Shown: piece by piece, positions 26,042-35,435 of the stretch
Position numbering within the stretch: position 1 is the stretch's first letter
Layout: every line of letters begins with the position of its first letter
NCBI GenBank assembly: GCA_965200465.1
Contig: OZ241358.1
Coordinates: 1,550,001 to 1,614,000, forward strand
From: Azophilus sp965200465
GTDB taxonomy: Bacteria > Pseudomonadota > Gammaproteobacteria > Pseudomonadales > Azotimanducaceae
Direction of reading: 5' to 3'
DNA: 64,000 bases
Made by a program: the position numbers and the translations under genes
Notes under the pieces: model-generated
What the model saw: the letters and a program-made list of their open reading frames with translations, nothing else
Told to the model about the DNA's origin: nothing
Database searches by the model: none

Positions 26042-26515
26042 TTAGAAAACGAGCCGCAGCACGCTCTCCCCGACGCAGGCCGGCTTGGGCTGGCCCTCCA
26101 CCTCAACGCTGAGCTGATTGACCACTTCGAGCATGTCGCCCTTGGGCTCCACGCTCAAGATCTCGCCCCGGGTGCGGATGCGGGCGCCCACCGGCACCGG
26201 CGCCGGGAAGCGCACCCGGTTCCAGCCGTAGTTGATGCCCATTTTCACGCCCGGCACCCGCGGGATGCCAATGCCCTCGCCGCCCGGCAGGAAGCTCATC
26301 AGCGACATGGTGAGCTGGCCGTGGGCGATGGGCGCCCCGAACGGCCCCTGCTTGGCCCGCTCCGGGTCCACATGAATCCATTGATGATCCCGGGTGGCGT
26401 CCGCGAAGTTGTTGATGCGCTCCTGGGTCATCTCAAACCAATCAGTGGGCTCGGACGCCTGCCCTATGCGGGCGGCCAGCAGCTCCCGGCCCTTCTCCAA
26501 CGCCTCATTGGCCAT
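26042..26515 (-). CDS. MaoC-like (R)-specific enoyl-CoA hydratase
   Basis: This 157-residue hot-dog fold protein has the hydratase-2 motif ADATRDHQWIHVDPERA with likely catalytic D43 and H48, followed by GPFGAPIAHGQLTMSLMSF. It would hydrate trans-2-enoyl-CoA to (R)-3-hydroxyacyl-CoA. The length is normal for single-domain MaoC proteins. It converges with the MFS gene 37 bases away. The acyl-chain preference cannot be told. Confidence 0.88.
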   Translation of the reverse strand: MANEALEKGRELLAARIGQASEPTDWFEMTQERINNFADATRDHQWIHVDPERAKQGPFGAPIAHGQLTMSLMSFLPGGEGIGIPRVPGVKMGINYGWNRVRFPAPVPVGARIRTRGEILSVEPKGDMLEVVNQLSVEVEGQPKPACVGESVLRLVF

Positions 26516-26583
26516 TGCATGCCTCCTGACTCAACAGACAAAGGGGGATTATGGCGACATCTCCGGTTGGGATTCAAGCCATG

Positions 26584-26782
26584 CCCCAATCCCTGGATAA
26601 GGATCGCCCGGTTAGCTGTCAGCACCCCTTGGGGCCGCGGGCCTCCGTCCCGCAGGCGGGCGGGGCGCCCGCGCTCCCAGGCATTGAGTCGTCGTAAGTG
26701 CCGCGACCATGCAATCGTCGGAAAAAACCTTGCACGATGCATCTTCAACGCGCTGCAACGATTCCTTAAGCAGAGATTGGGG
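26584..26782 (-). repeat. MITE-like repeat, copy A
   Basis: The element has terminal inverted repeats CCCCAATCCC and GGGATTGGGG and about 199 bases. Read on the minus strand it aligns over most of its length with 52949-53135: the same order of CTTAAGGAATCGTTG, GCATCGTGCAAGG, TTTTTTCCG, a GCGCGGGCGCCCCGCCCGCC hairpin-like block, and GCGATCCTTATCC. It fills the 313-base gap between the MaoC gene and a MacB fragment. No coding capacity; a non-autonomous transposable repeat is the inference. Confidence 0.75.
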
Positions 26783-26828
26783 ATTGCTCTGCGGAATCCG
26801 GTGTGTCGGGTGGGGACGCCGCTTGCAG

Positions 26829-27083
26829 CTACTCCGCCCGCATGGTGGCGATGGGGGCCAGCCGAGCGGCCTGATAGGCCGGATGGAAGCCGAAGAAGAC
26901 GCCGACTGCGGAAGCTACGCCCACGCCCAGCGCCATGGCCGCCGGCGACGCCAGAAAGGCCCAGCCGGAGAACAGGCAAATGGCGTAGGCGGCCGCCATG
27001 CCCAGCGCGACGCCCAGCACGCCGCCAAGCAGGGCCAGAATGACGGATTCGATCAGAAATTGGTTTTGGATGTCCCGGCGCCG
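26829..27083 (-). pseudogene. C-terminal fragment of a MacB/FtsX-type ABC permease
   Basis: About 84 codons read RRRDIQNQFLIESVILALLG, then two hydrophobic helices, and end FFGFHPAYQAARLAPIATMR before the stop at 26829. These are the last membrane segments of a MacB-family lipoprotein or drug exporter permease (full length about 400-650 residues). The rest of the gene and the ATPase are absent. The fragment overlaps the last 31 bases of the xdhC gene in another frame, so a deletion joined the two. It is not expected to be translated. Confidence 0.75.
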
Positions 27084-28066
27084 GCAAGTTTCCGGTGGGC
27101 TTCGGCGTTGCGGCCCGCCTGCACGGCGATGATCTCCGCCATCGCGGCGACGGCGATTTCCGGCGGCGTCTTGCTGCCGATGGGCAGGCCGATGGGGGCG
27201 CGCAGGCGCTCGATTTCCGCCTCCGTCAGATCCAGCGCCCGCAGGCGCTTGCGACGGGCCGCCGAAGTGCGGCTGGAGCCCATTGCGCCAACGTAAAACG
27301 CTTCCGTCCTGAGCGCCTCCATCAGGCCCATGTCGTCGATGCGCGGGTCGTGGGTGAGGGCGACGACGGCGGAGGACGGGTCGCTGGCCCGCTCCCGCAC
27401 CGCGTCGTCCGGCATGTCGTTGACCAGGCGGACGCCGGCAATGCCAAAGTCCTGCAGAAGCTCCCGCCGCGGGTCGCAGACGGTGACGTCGTAGTCGAGT
27501 TGCTGCGCCAGTTCCGCCAGATATTTGGAGACCATGCCGGCGCCGATGATGAACAGGTGCCGGCGCGGACCGTAGCTGTGCTGGAGAATCTGGGCATCGG
27601 CGTCCCACAGCAGGGGGGTTGGGGCGTCCAAGTCCCGATGGCTGAAGGCGCCGCGGCGCAGCTCCACCCGCCTTAGCACCGGCCGCCTTTGGGCAAGCCG
27701 CGCACTGATGTGTTGAAAATGGCTGCGCCAGGGTTCGGCGGCTTGGAGAGGTTCGATGACGATGTGCAGATGGCCGCCGCAGGGCAGGCCGAACTTCTCC
27801 GCCTCCTCCGAGGTGACGCCGTACTCAAGGAACTGCGCCCGTTCGGCGGCGAGTTCGCCCTCGGTGAGCTTGCGCAGCAGGTCGTCCTCCACGCAGCCGC
27901 CGGAAAGGGAGCCGGTGAACCGGCCTTGCCGGTTGCAGGCGAGCAGGGAGCCGACCGGACGCGGCGAGGAACCCCAAGTCCGCACCACCGTGGCGAGCCA
28001 GCAGGATTCGCCGGCCTTAAGCCAAGCGGCCACCTGGGTCAGCACTTCGTTATCGACTGCCTGCAT
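27053..28066 (-). CDS. XdhC/CoxI family protein, molybdenum hydroxylase maturation
   Basis: The 337-residue protein starts at ATG 28066 (MQAVDNEVLTQVAAWLKAGE). The N-terminal XdhC domain has TVVRTWGSSPRPVGSLLA and GSLSGGCVEDDLL. The C-terminal Rossmann domain has FIIGAGMVSKYLAELAQQLD and ALTHDPRIDDMGLMEAL. Such proteins insert sulfurated molybdenum cofactor into xanthine-dehydrogenase-like enzymes. The last ten or so residues (AGAGTSKTNF) come from sequence that also encodes a MacB fragment, so the tail may be replaced. No hydroxylase gene is in the window, but a MobA-like nucleotidyltransferase is at 53.4 kb. Confidence 0.85.
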   Translation of the reverse strand: MQAVDNEVLTQVAAWLKAGESCWLATVVRTWGSSPRPVGSLLACNRQGRFTGSLSGGCVEDDLLRKLTEGELAAERAQFLEYGVTSEEAEKFGLPCGGHLHIVIEPLQAAEPWRSHFQHISARLAQRRPVLRRVELRRGAFSHRDLDAPTPLLWDADAQILQHSYGPRRHLFIIGAGMVSKYLAELAQQLDYDVTVCDPRRELLQDFGIAGVRLVNDMPDDAVRERASDPSSAVVALTHDPRIDDMGLMEALRTEAFYVGAMGSSRTSAARRKRLRALDLTEAEIERLRAPIGLPIGSKTPPEIAVAAMAEIIAVQAGRNAEAHRKLAGAGTSKTNF

Positions 28067-28174
28067 GAATGACGGTTGCTCCAAGCCGCGGCTTGCGCGG
28101 AGCATTCTAGCACCGGCTTTGCTAACCTAGGCCGCCAACCGCCGGCAAGGCGAAACGCTCTAGGAGAAAGCAGG

Positions 28175-30829
28175 TTGCAGGAAGCCGCTCCCCAAGCCAT
28201 TCACCGCAAGGACTATGCGCCGCCGGCCTACCGAACCGAAAGCACGGCGCTGGCGTTTGACATCGAGGACGGCCAAACCACCGTCCGCTCCCGCCTGCGC
28301 ATTCGCCGGGCGCCGCCGGCCGACGCCCAGGCCCCCTTGGTGCTGGACGGCCAGGACTTGCAACTGCTTTCGGTGCATCTCGACGGCCGCCGCTTGAACG
28401 GCAACGAGTATCAGGTGGACGATGAGTCGCTGCGCGTCTTCGGCTTGCCGGACGCCTTTGAACTGGAGGTCGCCACCCGCATCGAGCCGGAGGCGAACAC
28501 CGCATTGGAGGGCCTGTACAAGTCCAGGGACCTTTACTGCACCCAATGCGAGGCTGAAGGCTTCCGCCGCATCACCTACCACCAGGACCGCCCGGACGTG
28601 CTGTCCAAGTTCACCACCTCGATCACCGCCGACGCGGAGCGCTTCCCGGTGTTGTTGGCCAACGGCAATCCCGTGGCCGACGAGCGCCGCGGCAAGCGGC
28701 GCACCGTCACCTGGGAGGATCCCTTCCCCAAACCCTCCTATCTCTTTGCGTTGGTGGCGGGGGACCTCGCCTGCATGACCGATCACTTCACCACCATGGG
28801 CGGGCGGCGGGTGCAGCTGCGCATCTACTCGGAGCCGCACAACATCGGCCAGTGCGAATACGCCCTGGGCGCCTTGCAGCGGGCCATGCGCTGGGACGAG
28901 CAGGCGTTCGGGCGCGAATACGACCTGGACATCTACATGATCGTGGCGGTGGAGCACTTCAACATGGGCGCCATGGAGAACAAGGGCCTCAACATCTTCA
29001 ACACCGCCTGCGTGCTTGCCTCGCCGGACACGGCGGTGGATGCCGCCTACCAACGGGTGGAGGCGGTCATCGCCCACGAGTACTTCCACAACTGGTCCGG
29101 CAACCGGGTGACCTGCCGGGACTGGTTCCAACTGAGCCTCAAGGAGGGCTTCACCGTGTTTCGGGACGCGGAGTTCAGCTCCGACATGCATTCGCGCACG
29201 GTCAAGCGCATTGAGGACGTGAACTTTCTGCGCACCGTGCAGTTCGCCGAGGACAGCGGCCCCTTGGCGCATTCGGTGCGCCCGGACTCCTACATCGAGA
29301 TAGCGAATTTCTACACCGCCACGGTCTATGAGAAGGGCGCCGAGGTGGTGGGCATGGCGCGGCGCCTGCTCGGGCGGGAGGGCTTTCGCAAGGGCTGCGA
29401 CCTCTACTTTGCGCGGCACGACGGGCAAGCCGTGACCACGGAGGACTTCGTGGCGGCGCTGGAGGACGGCAGCGGCGGCGACCTCTCCCAGTTCAGGCGC
29501 TGGTACGCCCAGGCCGGCACACCGGTGCTGAAGGTGCAAAGCGCTTGGCGCGACGGGGAGTTCAACGTCGAAATCGAACAAAGCTGCCCGCCGACGCCGG
29601 GGCAGGCGGACAAGAAGCCCCTGCACATTCCGGTGCTGCTCGGCCTGCTGGGCGAGGACGGCGGGGATTTGGTGGAGGCCGGGCTCGAATTCGCCGGCGG
29701 CGCCGAGGTCGAACGGCGCGGCTCAAGCCTGCTGGTGCATCTGCGCGAGGCGACGACCCACTTGCGGGTGCGCGGCCTTGGCCAAGCGCCGCGCTTGAGC
29801 TTGCTGCGCGGCTTCTCCGCCCCGGTGCGGGTGCATTATCCGCGTGCCGCCGAAGAGCTGGCCTTTCTGGCGCGGCACGACAGCGACGGCTTCGCCCGCT
29901 GGGACGCCATGCAGAGCCTTCTGCTGAAAGAACTGCGCGCCATTCAGAACGGCGGCGAAGTCAGCCGGCTAGTGCTTGAACTGTTCGGCGGCCTGGTCGC
30001 ACAGGCGCAGCGCGCGGAGGAGGCGGAAGCCGGCTCGATGCTGCGGGAACTGCTGTCCGTGCCTTCGGAAAGCTATGTGTTTGAGCAGCTCGAAGAGGTG
30101 GATGTGGACGCCGTCATCGGCGCGCGCGACAAGCTGGTCGCAACCCTGGCCGAGGCGCTGGCCGACGCTTGGCGCAGCCTTTACGAGGCCAAGGCGCCCA
30201 CTGGCCGCTACGCGCCCGACGCCCAAGGCATGGCCCGCCGCGGCCTGCGCAACTTGGCGTTGCGCTATTTGTCCCTGAGTGAATCCACCGAGGCGCACGG
30301 CCGCTTGTCCAAGCATCTCGAAGCCGCCGACAACCTCACCGACCGGCTGGCCGCCCTAGGCGGCATCGCCAACAGCGCCAGCTTCCCGGACCGGGGGAGA
30401 GTGCTGGGCGCCTTCTACGACCGCTGGCGCGGCGAGAGCCTAGTGGTGGACCAATGGCTTCAGGTTCAGGCGGCCTGCCGCCTGAACGATGCGGCGGCGG
30501 TGCGCAAGTTGGAGGGGCACCCGGCTTTCGACGCCGCCAACCCCAACAAGCTGCGCGCCCTGTACGGCGCGTTCGGCGGGCGCAACAACCGCAACTTCCA
30601 TGCCGCCGGCGGCGCCGGCTACGGCTATCTCGCCGCCGCCCTGGCCGACTTGGACGCCCGCAACCCGCAGATGGCGGCGCGGCTGCTGACCCCGCTGACC
30701 CGCTGGCGCAAGTTCGACCCGAACCGGCAAAGCCTCATGCGCGGCGCCCTGCGGCGAATCAAGGCCCAAGCCAAGCTGTCCAAGGACGTCTTCGAGGTGG
30801 TGACCAAGTCGCTGGGGGATCAGGACTAG
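28175..30829 (+). CDS. pepN: Aminopeptidase N (M1 family, PepN type)
   Basis: This zinc metallo-aminopeptidase removes N-terminal residues from peptides in the cytoplasm. The chosen start is the TTG at 28175, 7 bases after AGGAGA, giving 884 residues (E. coli 870); it places IHRKDYAPPAYRTESTALAF at the expected position. GAMEN is at 265-269 (NMGAMENKGLNIFN), and the zinc motif HEYFH is at 301-305 with the third ligand E324 (SLKEGF). A PepN C-terminal domain follows. An ATG at 28076 would add 33 unsupported residues. Its stop overlaps the convergent batD stop by 4 bases. Confidence 0.95.
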   Translation: MQEAAPQAIHRKDYAPPAYRTESTALAFDIEDGQTTVRSRLRIRRAPPADAQAPLVLDGQDLQLLSVHLDGRRLNGNEYQVDDESLRVFGLPDAFELEVATRIEPEANTALEGLYKSRDLYCTQCEAEGFRRITYHQDRPDVLSKFTTSITADAERFPVLLANGNPVADERRGKRRTVTWEDPFPKPSYLFALVAGDLACMTDHFTTMGGRRVQLRIYSEPHNIGQCEYALGALQRAMRWDEQAFGREYDLDIYMIVAVEHFNMGAMENKGLNIFNTACVLASPDTAVDAAYQRVEAVIAHEYFHNWSGNRVTCRDWFQLSLKEGFTVFRDAEFSSDMHSRTVKRIEDVNFLRTVQFAEDSGPLAHSVRPDSYIEIANFYTATVYEKGAEVVGMARRLLGREGFRKGCDLYFARHDGQAVTTEDFVAALEDGSGGDLSQFRRWYAQAGTPVLKVQSAWRDGEFNVEIEQSCPPTPGQADKKPLHIPVLLGLLGEDGGDLVEAGLEFAGGAEVERRGSSLLVHLREATTHLRVRGLGQAPRLSLLRGFSAPVRVHYPRAAEELAFLARHDSDGFARWDAMQSLLLKELRAIQNGGEVSRLVLELFGGLVAQAQRAEEAEAGSMLRELLSVPSESYVFEQLEEVDVDAVIGARDKLVATLAEALADAWRSLYEAKAPTGRYAPDAQGMARRGLRNLALRYLSLSESTEAHGRLSKHLEAADNLTDRLAALGGIANSASFPDRGRVLGAFYDRWRGESLVVDQWLQVQAACRLNDAAAVRKLEGHPAFDAANPNKLRALYGAFGGRNNRNFHAAGGAGYGYLAAALADLDARNPQMAARLLTPLTRWRKFDPNRQSLMRGALRRIKAQAKLSKDVFEVVTKSLGDQD

Positions 30830-32553
30830 ACGGCCTTCGGCGCCTTGCTGGGCGCAAACCCGTGCAGTTCCGGCAGGATGGCGGCTTGCTCGTCCGCATC
30901 CTCATTGAGCAGCTTGCTGGTGAGGCGCAACAAGGCTTGGCCGTCGATGGGGGCGGATTGGGCGTCGGCGTAGAGCGTTGCGTTTAGGCGGTTGAGCATT
31001 TCCTTGGCTTCGGCGTCGTCCTTGACGCGCGCCAGAGTGTCGGCCGCGGAAGTGCCCCAAAAGGCGCCTAGGCAGGCCAGCCAAGCGCTGCGCATCGCTT
31101 CGCAATGCTCTTCTCGGCAGGCTTTGGCCAACGCCTTGCGGGCTTGTCCGACCGCCGCTTTCTGCGCGGCGGCGCGGCGCCGCTTCGAGCTGGCTGGGCG
31201 TTGGCGGCGCAAAGCGGCCCAGGTTGCGGCCCAGCCGATGAAGCCCATTGCAGCCAAGGCCCATGCCCAAGGAGGCTGGCCGCCCAGGGTTGGCCCTGCG
31301 GGTTGCGCTTGTTCAGCGGCCGGCGACAGGGCTTGCGCAGTTTCCGCCTCGGCCTGCTGCGGGCGGAGCGCGGGGGAGGGCGCGTCCGCCGGCGTTGGCG
31401 GCTCGCCGACTATGTTGACGGGCCGGGCTGGCAAAACGGCTTTGCGCACCTGTTCGTTGGCGCTGTCCCACCAAGTCAGCGCCAAGGCCGGCAGGGTGCT
31501 GGCGCCCGGCTGGGTGGGAATGATGGAATACGCTTGGCGACGCATGCCAAGCACACCGGTGCTGGACTTGGCGTCCTCCAGGCGTTCCGGTTCGGGATAC
31601 TGCTTGAAAAAGGCTTCCGGCAAATTAGGCGTCAAGGGCGGAATGGCGGAACTGGTGTTGCCGACCGCATTGATGGTGATGACTCTGCGCAAGGGTTCGC
31701 CCACCTTGAAAGCCGGATTGGGAGGCTCCCAAGCTTCCAGGACGGACACCTCTTGCGCCGCCAGCCAAGGTTGGCCGGCTGGGTATGCGGCGGGCGCCGG
31801 CAGAACCTCAACGGTCGTCTCGGCGGCCTGCACTCGAATGCCCGACCGCCGCCCGTCGCGCCCCGCGAGGGGCGCCGAACTCACCACCGAGGCGCCGGGA
31901 ATGCGCAGTGCGCCGCTCTTCTCCGGGAACAGTGCGTAGCGCTGCTCAAACAGGCCGTAGGGCCGGCCGTTCAGAACCTGGTTGGCGGCGTTGTTGTCGC
32001 CTAAGGGGATGACCACCGCGTCCGCCACTTCCGGCGCACCAGGCAGGTCGCTGTAAACCTGCACGCCGGGCGCGTAGAACAGGCGGCGGATCAACAGGGT
32101 CTGCGCCTGCACGCGCACGGGATTGGGCGCCGCCTCCACCTCGAAGAAAATCATGCGGTCGATGGCGTTGCGGGCTTCGGCGCTGAGTGCGTTGACGCGC
32201 AGGCGCAGCGCCGGGCTGCGTTCGCCGCCGACGGCCAGTGGCGGAATCTCCAGGACGCCGGTGCGCTTGGGCCGCAGCTCCAAGTGGTGCTCAACCCAGC
32301 TCTGCATCCGCCCGTTGACGATGCTGATTTGGCTCTGGGTGCTCTGGTTAAGCACCTCAAAGGCGGCTTCAAGAGGACCCGTGTCGAGGCTTCCGCCATC
32401 CCCGGCGCCTTCCACGCGCAGCACCAGCCGGGCGCTTTCCAGCTCGTCGATCACCGGCGGCTCGACGGTTGCCGTCACCTTGGCGAACGCCGCGGCCGAA
32501 GCCAGCATGCCGCCGCACAAAGCGGCAATCACCGCCGGCGGACGCTTCACCAT
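30826..32553 (-). CDS. batD: BatD-like protein
   Basis: This 575-residue protein has a signal peptide (MVKRPPAVIAALCGGMLASA, ending near AAFAK), large periplasmic beta-rich repeats (TATVEPPVIDELESARLVLR; QTLLIRRLFYAPGVQVYSDL), and a C-terminal membrane helix near residue 430 (WAWALAAMGFIGWAATWAAL) with a cytoplasmic tail. This is the BatD layout. Bat proteins are linked to aerotolerance or envelope stress, though the mechanism is not settled. Its start overlaps batB/C by 7 bases. Confidence 0.88.
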   Translation of the reverse strand: MVKRPPAVIAALCGGMLASAAAFAKVTATVEPPVIDELESARLVLRVEGAGDGGSLDTGPLEAAFEVLNQSTQSQISIVNGRMQSWVEHHLELRPKRTGVLEIPPLAVGGERSPALRLRVNALSAEARNAIDRMIFFEVEAAPNPVRVQAQTLLIRRLFYAPGVQVYSDLPGAPEVADAVVIPLGDNNAANQVLNGRPYGLFEQRYALFPEKSGALRIPGASVVSSAPLAGRDGRRSGIRVQAAETTVEVLPAPAAYPAGQPWLAAQEVSVLEAWEPPNPAFKVGEPLRRVITINAVGNTSSAIPPLTPNLPEAFFKQYPEPERLEDAKSSTGVLGMRRQAYSIIPTQPGASTLPALALTWWDSANEQVRKAVLPARPVNIVGEPPTPADAPSPALRPQQAEAETAQALSPAAEQAQPAGPTLGGQPPWAWALAAMGFIGWAATWAALRRQRPASSKRRRAAAQKAAVGQARKALAKACREEHCEAMRSAWLACLGAFWGTSAADTLARVKDDAEAKEMLNRLNATLYADAQSAPIDGQALLRLTSKLLNEDADEQAAILPELHGFAPSKAPKAV

Positions 32554-34331
32554 GTCTTTTCCTGTTGCCGGTCACGGTAGTCGCCGCGCCGCAGCCGCTG
32601 ATTGGTCTCATACTGAAACTTCCGCCGCAGCAACCCGCCGGGATCGTCGGGCACCCGCCGCAGCCATTGCTCAAGGGCTTGCGCCTGCTCGTCCCGCAGG
32701 CCCTCCTCGCCGGCGGTCGGCGGCGCCTCGGCTTCTGCGCCGTCCTCGCTTGCGGCTTGGTCGGCCGGCTCCGTTGCCGAGTCCGCTTCAGCCCGCTCCG
32801 GCTCGTTGGCGCCCTGCCGCACGCCTTGGCTTTGCTCTTGGCCTTGGTTTTGTTGTGCGCCTTGGGCGTCCTCTGAATCTTGGGAATCACCGGAGCTTGG
32901 GTCCCCGGACTGCGCCTGCTTTTGCTGCTCAGCCGCTTGCTGTTCGGCCAAGAGACGCTCCATTAGCGCCTTGTTGAAGGCGGCGTCCTCGTGGTTCGGC
33001 GCCGCGGCCAGCGCCTTGTCGTAAGCGGCTATGGCTGCTCGATAGTCGCCGAGCTGGGCCAAGGCGTTGCCAAGGTTGTAGAGCTCCCTTGGCGTCGCCT
33101 CGGCGTTGGCCCAGCCGTCGGCGGCGCCCTGGTAGTCCTTGTTGCGGTACTTGGCGGCGTTCCGCCAAGCTGGGTTGGCGAAGAGGTCGGCGGCGGTTTG
33201 CGGACGCCCCTCCTGCAGCGCCTCGTAGCCCTGCTGGTCCGGGCGCAACCAGAGGTCCTCCCAGAAGCCGGCCGCCGCCGGCGCCGGCAGCAGGCCGGCC
33301 GCCAAGCCAACGCCCATGCACAGGGGCGCACAGGCCAGCAAGCCTTTGCGAAAGCCGAACAACAGCAGGGGCAGGAGCGCTAGGGCGCCCCAGTAGCCGA
33401 AGTCCGCCCAGGCGTCGAAGAACCGCTCCGCCTCAACGCTTTCCGCCACCTTCAACCAAGGGGCCGCCAACAGGTGGGCAATGTCCGAGTCGCCCACTTC
33501 GATGCTCCGATAGCGGCCGCGGCAAAGCTCGGCGACCGCCGCCAAGCGGTCCGCGTCCAAGGGCGCCCGGACCAGTTTCCCTTGGCGGTCGGCCAGATGC
33601 CGGCCAGGCTGCTCCATCCGGTCCAAGGGTATGGTCGCAGGGGCGGCGGTGCCGACGCCGAGCACGGACAGCGGGAAGCGCGGGCGGCAACGGGAGGCCA
33701 GCTCGCTGACCGCATCCACTCCGTCGGTCACCAACAACAGGCGGCCCCGCTCCAGGCCGGCGTTGTCCAGCAGTTCATGGGCGAGCTCCAGGGCGCTTCC
33801 GGGATTGCTGCCCAGCACCGGCATCATGGCCGGGCTCAAGGCCAGCAAGAGGTTCTCTATGGTGCGCACGTCATCCGTCAGCGGCGCGACCACATGGCTG
33901 TCCCCGGCGTAGGCCACCAGTCCCGTGAAGCCTTCCTCGCGGCGGCGCAGCACGTCCGTGATCTTGTGCGCCGCCCGCGTCAGCCGGGACGGGGAGAGGT
34001 CCTCGGCGAACATCGACAGGGACAGGTCGAACAGGATGACCAAGGCGTCCTGCTTCTGCTCCACAGGCTGCGGCAGGCGCTGCCAAGTCGGCCCGGCCAG
34101 GCTGGCCGCGCCGGCCAGGAGGGCGGCCGCCAAGGCCCAGGGCGTCCAGCGGCGATGCAGCGAATCCGCCGGCGCCAACAACACCGCCAGCAGCTCCGGC
34201 GCCAAGGCGCGGCGCCACGGCGAGTTGCGCCCGTGCCGGCGGGCCCAAAGCAGGGGCAGGAGCAGGGCCGGCAGGGCGCCTAGCAGCCACAGCGGCCTGA
34301 GAAAGTGGAATTCCTGCCAGCCGTCGATCAC
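32547..34331 (-). CDS. BatB-BatC fusion: VWA domain plus TPR repeats
   Basis: This 594-residue inner-membrane protein (GTG start at 34331) has two N-terminal helices, a von Willebrand A domain with MIDAS motif D102-L-S-L-S (ILFDLSLSMF) to about residue 290, another helix, and then TPR repeats (LYNLGNALAQLGDYRAAIAA, about 395-450). A long Q/E/S-rich low-complexity tail follows (QQAAEQQKQAQSGDPSSGDS). It combines what are BatB and BatC in other genomes. It lies between batA and batD; the 111-base gap to batA is unusually AT-rich. Confidence 0.9.
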   Translation of the reverse strand: MIDGWQEFHFLRPLWLLGALPALLLPLLWARRHGRNSPWRRALAPELLAVLLAPADSLHRRWTPWALAAALLAGAASLAGPTWQRLPQPVEQKQDALVILFDLSLSMFAEDLSPSRLTRAAHKITDVLRRREEGFTGLVAYAGDSHVVAPLTDDVRTIENLLLALSPAMMPVLGSNPGSALELAHELLDNAGLERGRLLLVTDGVDAVSELASRCRPRFPLSVLGVGTAAPATIPLDRMEQPGRHLADRQGKLVRAPLDADRLAAVAELCRGRYRSIEVGDSDIAHLLAAPWLKVAESVEAERFFDAWADFGYWGALALLPLLLFGFRKGLLACAPLCMGVGLAAGLLPAPAAAGFWEDLWLRPDQQGYEALQEGRPQTAADLFANPAWRNAAKYRNKDYQGAADGWANAEATPRELYNLGNALAQLGDYRAAIAAYDKALAAAPNHEDAAFNKALMERLLAEQQAAEQQKQAQSGDPSSGDSQDSEDAQGAQQNQGQEQSQGVRQGANEPERAEADSATEPADQAASEDGAEAEAPPTAGEEGLRDEQAQALEQWLRRVPDDPGGLLRRKFQYETNQRLRRGDYRDRQQEKTW

Positions 34332-34442
34332 GCCGCCGCTCCGGACAGGCCGTCAAGGAGCCTTTGATTTTGATAAAAATTCTTTATTTTCAGCATGTTG
34401 AATGAATTTCTGAATTCAGGACGGCAGAACTTCAGGAATGGC
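34332..34442 (-). other. AT-rich gap inside the bat cluster
   Basis: These 111 bases between batA and batB/C are far more AT-rich than the surroundings (TTTTGATAAAAATTCTTTAT at 34371-34390) and contain the palindrome CTGAATTCAG near 34410. The other genes of the cluster overlap or nearly touch, so the gap may hold a promoter or be inserted sequence. Confidence 0.4.
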
Positions 34443-35435
34443 CTAGGCCGGCGCTTGGCGTCGCGGCAACAGCAGCAGGCAAACCAGCAGCCAAGCCAAG
34501 GCCATCGGCCACTGATGGAGGGCGGCGATTGGGCGGAAGGTCTCCGGGTCCTGTTCGATGGGCTCCAAGGCGTCAATGATGCCGTAAATCTCCTGCAGCT
34601 TCTCGGTGTTGCGGGCGCGGAAGTAGCGTCCTTCGGTGGCCGCGGAGATGGCGGTCAGGGTTGCTTCGTCCAAGTCCGCGGACGGATTAACCAACCTTGA
34701 GCCGAAGACGCCGAAAATGCCGGGCGTTCGCATCTCGTCGGCGCCGACGCCGATGGTGTAGATGCGAACGCCGTGGCGGGCGGCCAGCTCGGCCGCCTTG
34801 ACGGGCGCCACCTCGCCGGCGTTGCTGGCCCCGTCGGTCAACAGAATGAGCACGCGGTCCCCTGTGGCCCGCTGCAGGCGCTTGACCGCCAGCCCTATGG
34901 CGTCGCCTATGGCGGTTTTGCCGCCGGCGATTCCCACTGGCGCCTCCTGCAGCAAGCGGTTGACGCTGGCGAGGTCAAAGGTCAGGGGCGCCTGCAGATA
35001 GGCTTGGGTGCCGAACAGAATGAGGCCCACCCGGTCCCCTTGGCGAGCGCTGAAGAAGGTCTCCACCACCCGCTTGACCACCGACAACCGCTCCACGAAC
35101 TCCCCGCCAAGCTGCAGGTCCGCGGTGCCCATGCTGCCGGAGATGTCCACCGCCAGCATCAGGTCCCGCCCGGACGTCGGCAAGGCGACCGGTTCGCCGG
35201 TCCATTGGGGACGGGCGGCGGCGGCCACCAACGCCAGCCAAGCCAGCCACAGCGCCAAGGTTCGCCAAGGCGGCCGCCGCCCCCGCCGCCGGCCGGCCGC
35301 TCCCGGCAGGTCGAACGCATCCAGGTTCGGCACGCGCAAGGCCGCCTGCCGGCGGGTTAGGGGAGGGAGCAGGCGGCGCACCAGAAGCGGCGCCGGCGCC
35401 AGCGCCAGAACATGGGGCCACACCCATTCAAGCAT
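34443..35435 (-). CDS. batA: BatA-like VWA domain protein
   Basis: This 330-residue membrane protein has an N-terminal helix pair (ALWLAWLALVAAAARPQWTG), a von Willebrand A domain with an intact MIDAS D97-I-S-G-S (LMLAVDISGSMGTADL), TAIGDAIGLAVKRLQ and LILLTDGASNAGEVAP, and a C-terminal helix. The metal-binding fold probably serves protein-protein contacts in the periplasm. It overlaps the DUF4381 gene by 8 bases. Confidence 0.92.
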   Translation of the reverse strand: MLEWVWPHVLALAPAPLLVRRLLPPLTRRQAALRVPNLDAFDLPGAAGRRRGRRPPWRTLALWLAWLALVAAAARPQWTGEPVALPTSGRDLMLAVDISGSMGTADLQLGGEFVERLSVVKRVVETFFSARQGDRVGLILFGTQAYLQAPLTFDLASVNRLLQEAPVGIAGGKTAIGDAIGLAVKRLQRATGDRVLILLTDGASNAGEVAPVKAAELAARHGVRIYTIGVGADEMRTPGIFGVFGSRLVNPSADLDEATLTAISAATEGRYFRARNTEKLQEIYGIIDALEPIEQDPETFRPIAALHQWPMALAWLLVCLLLLPRRQAPA

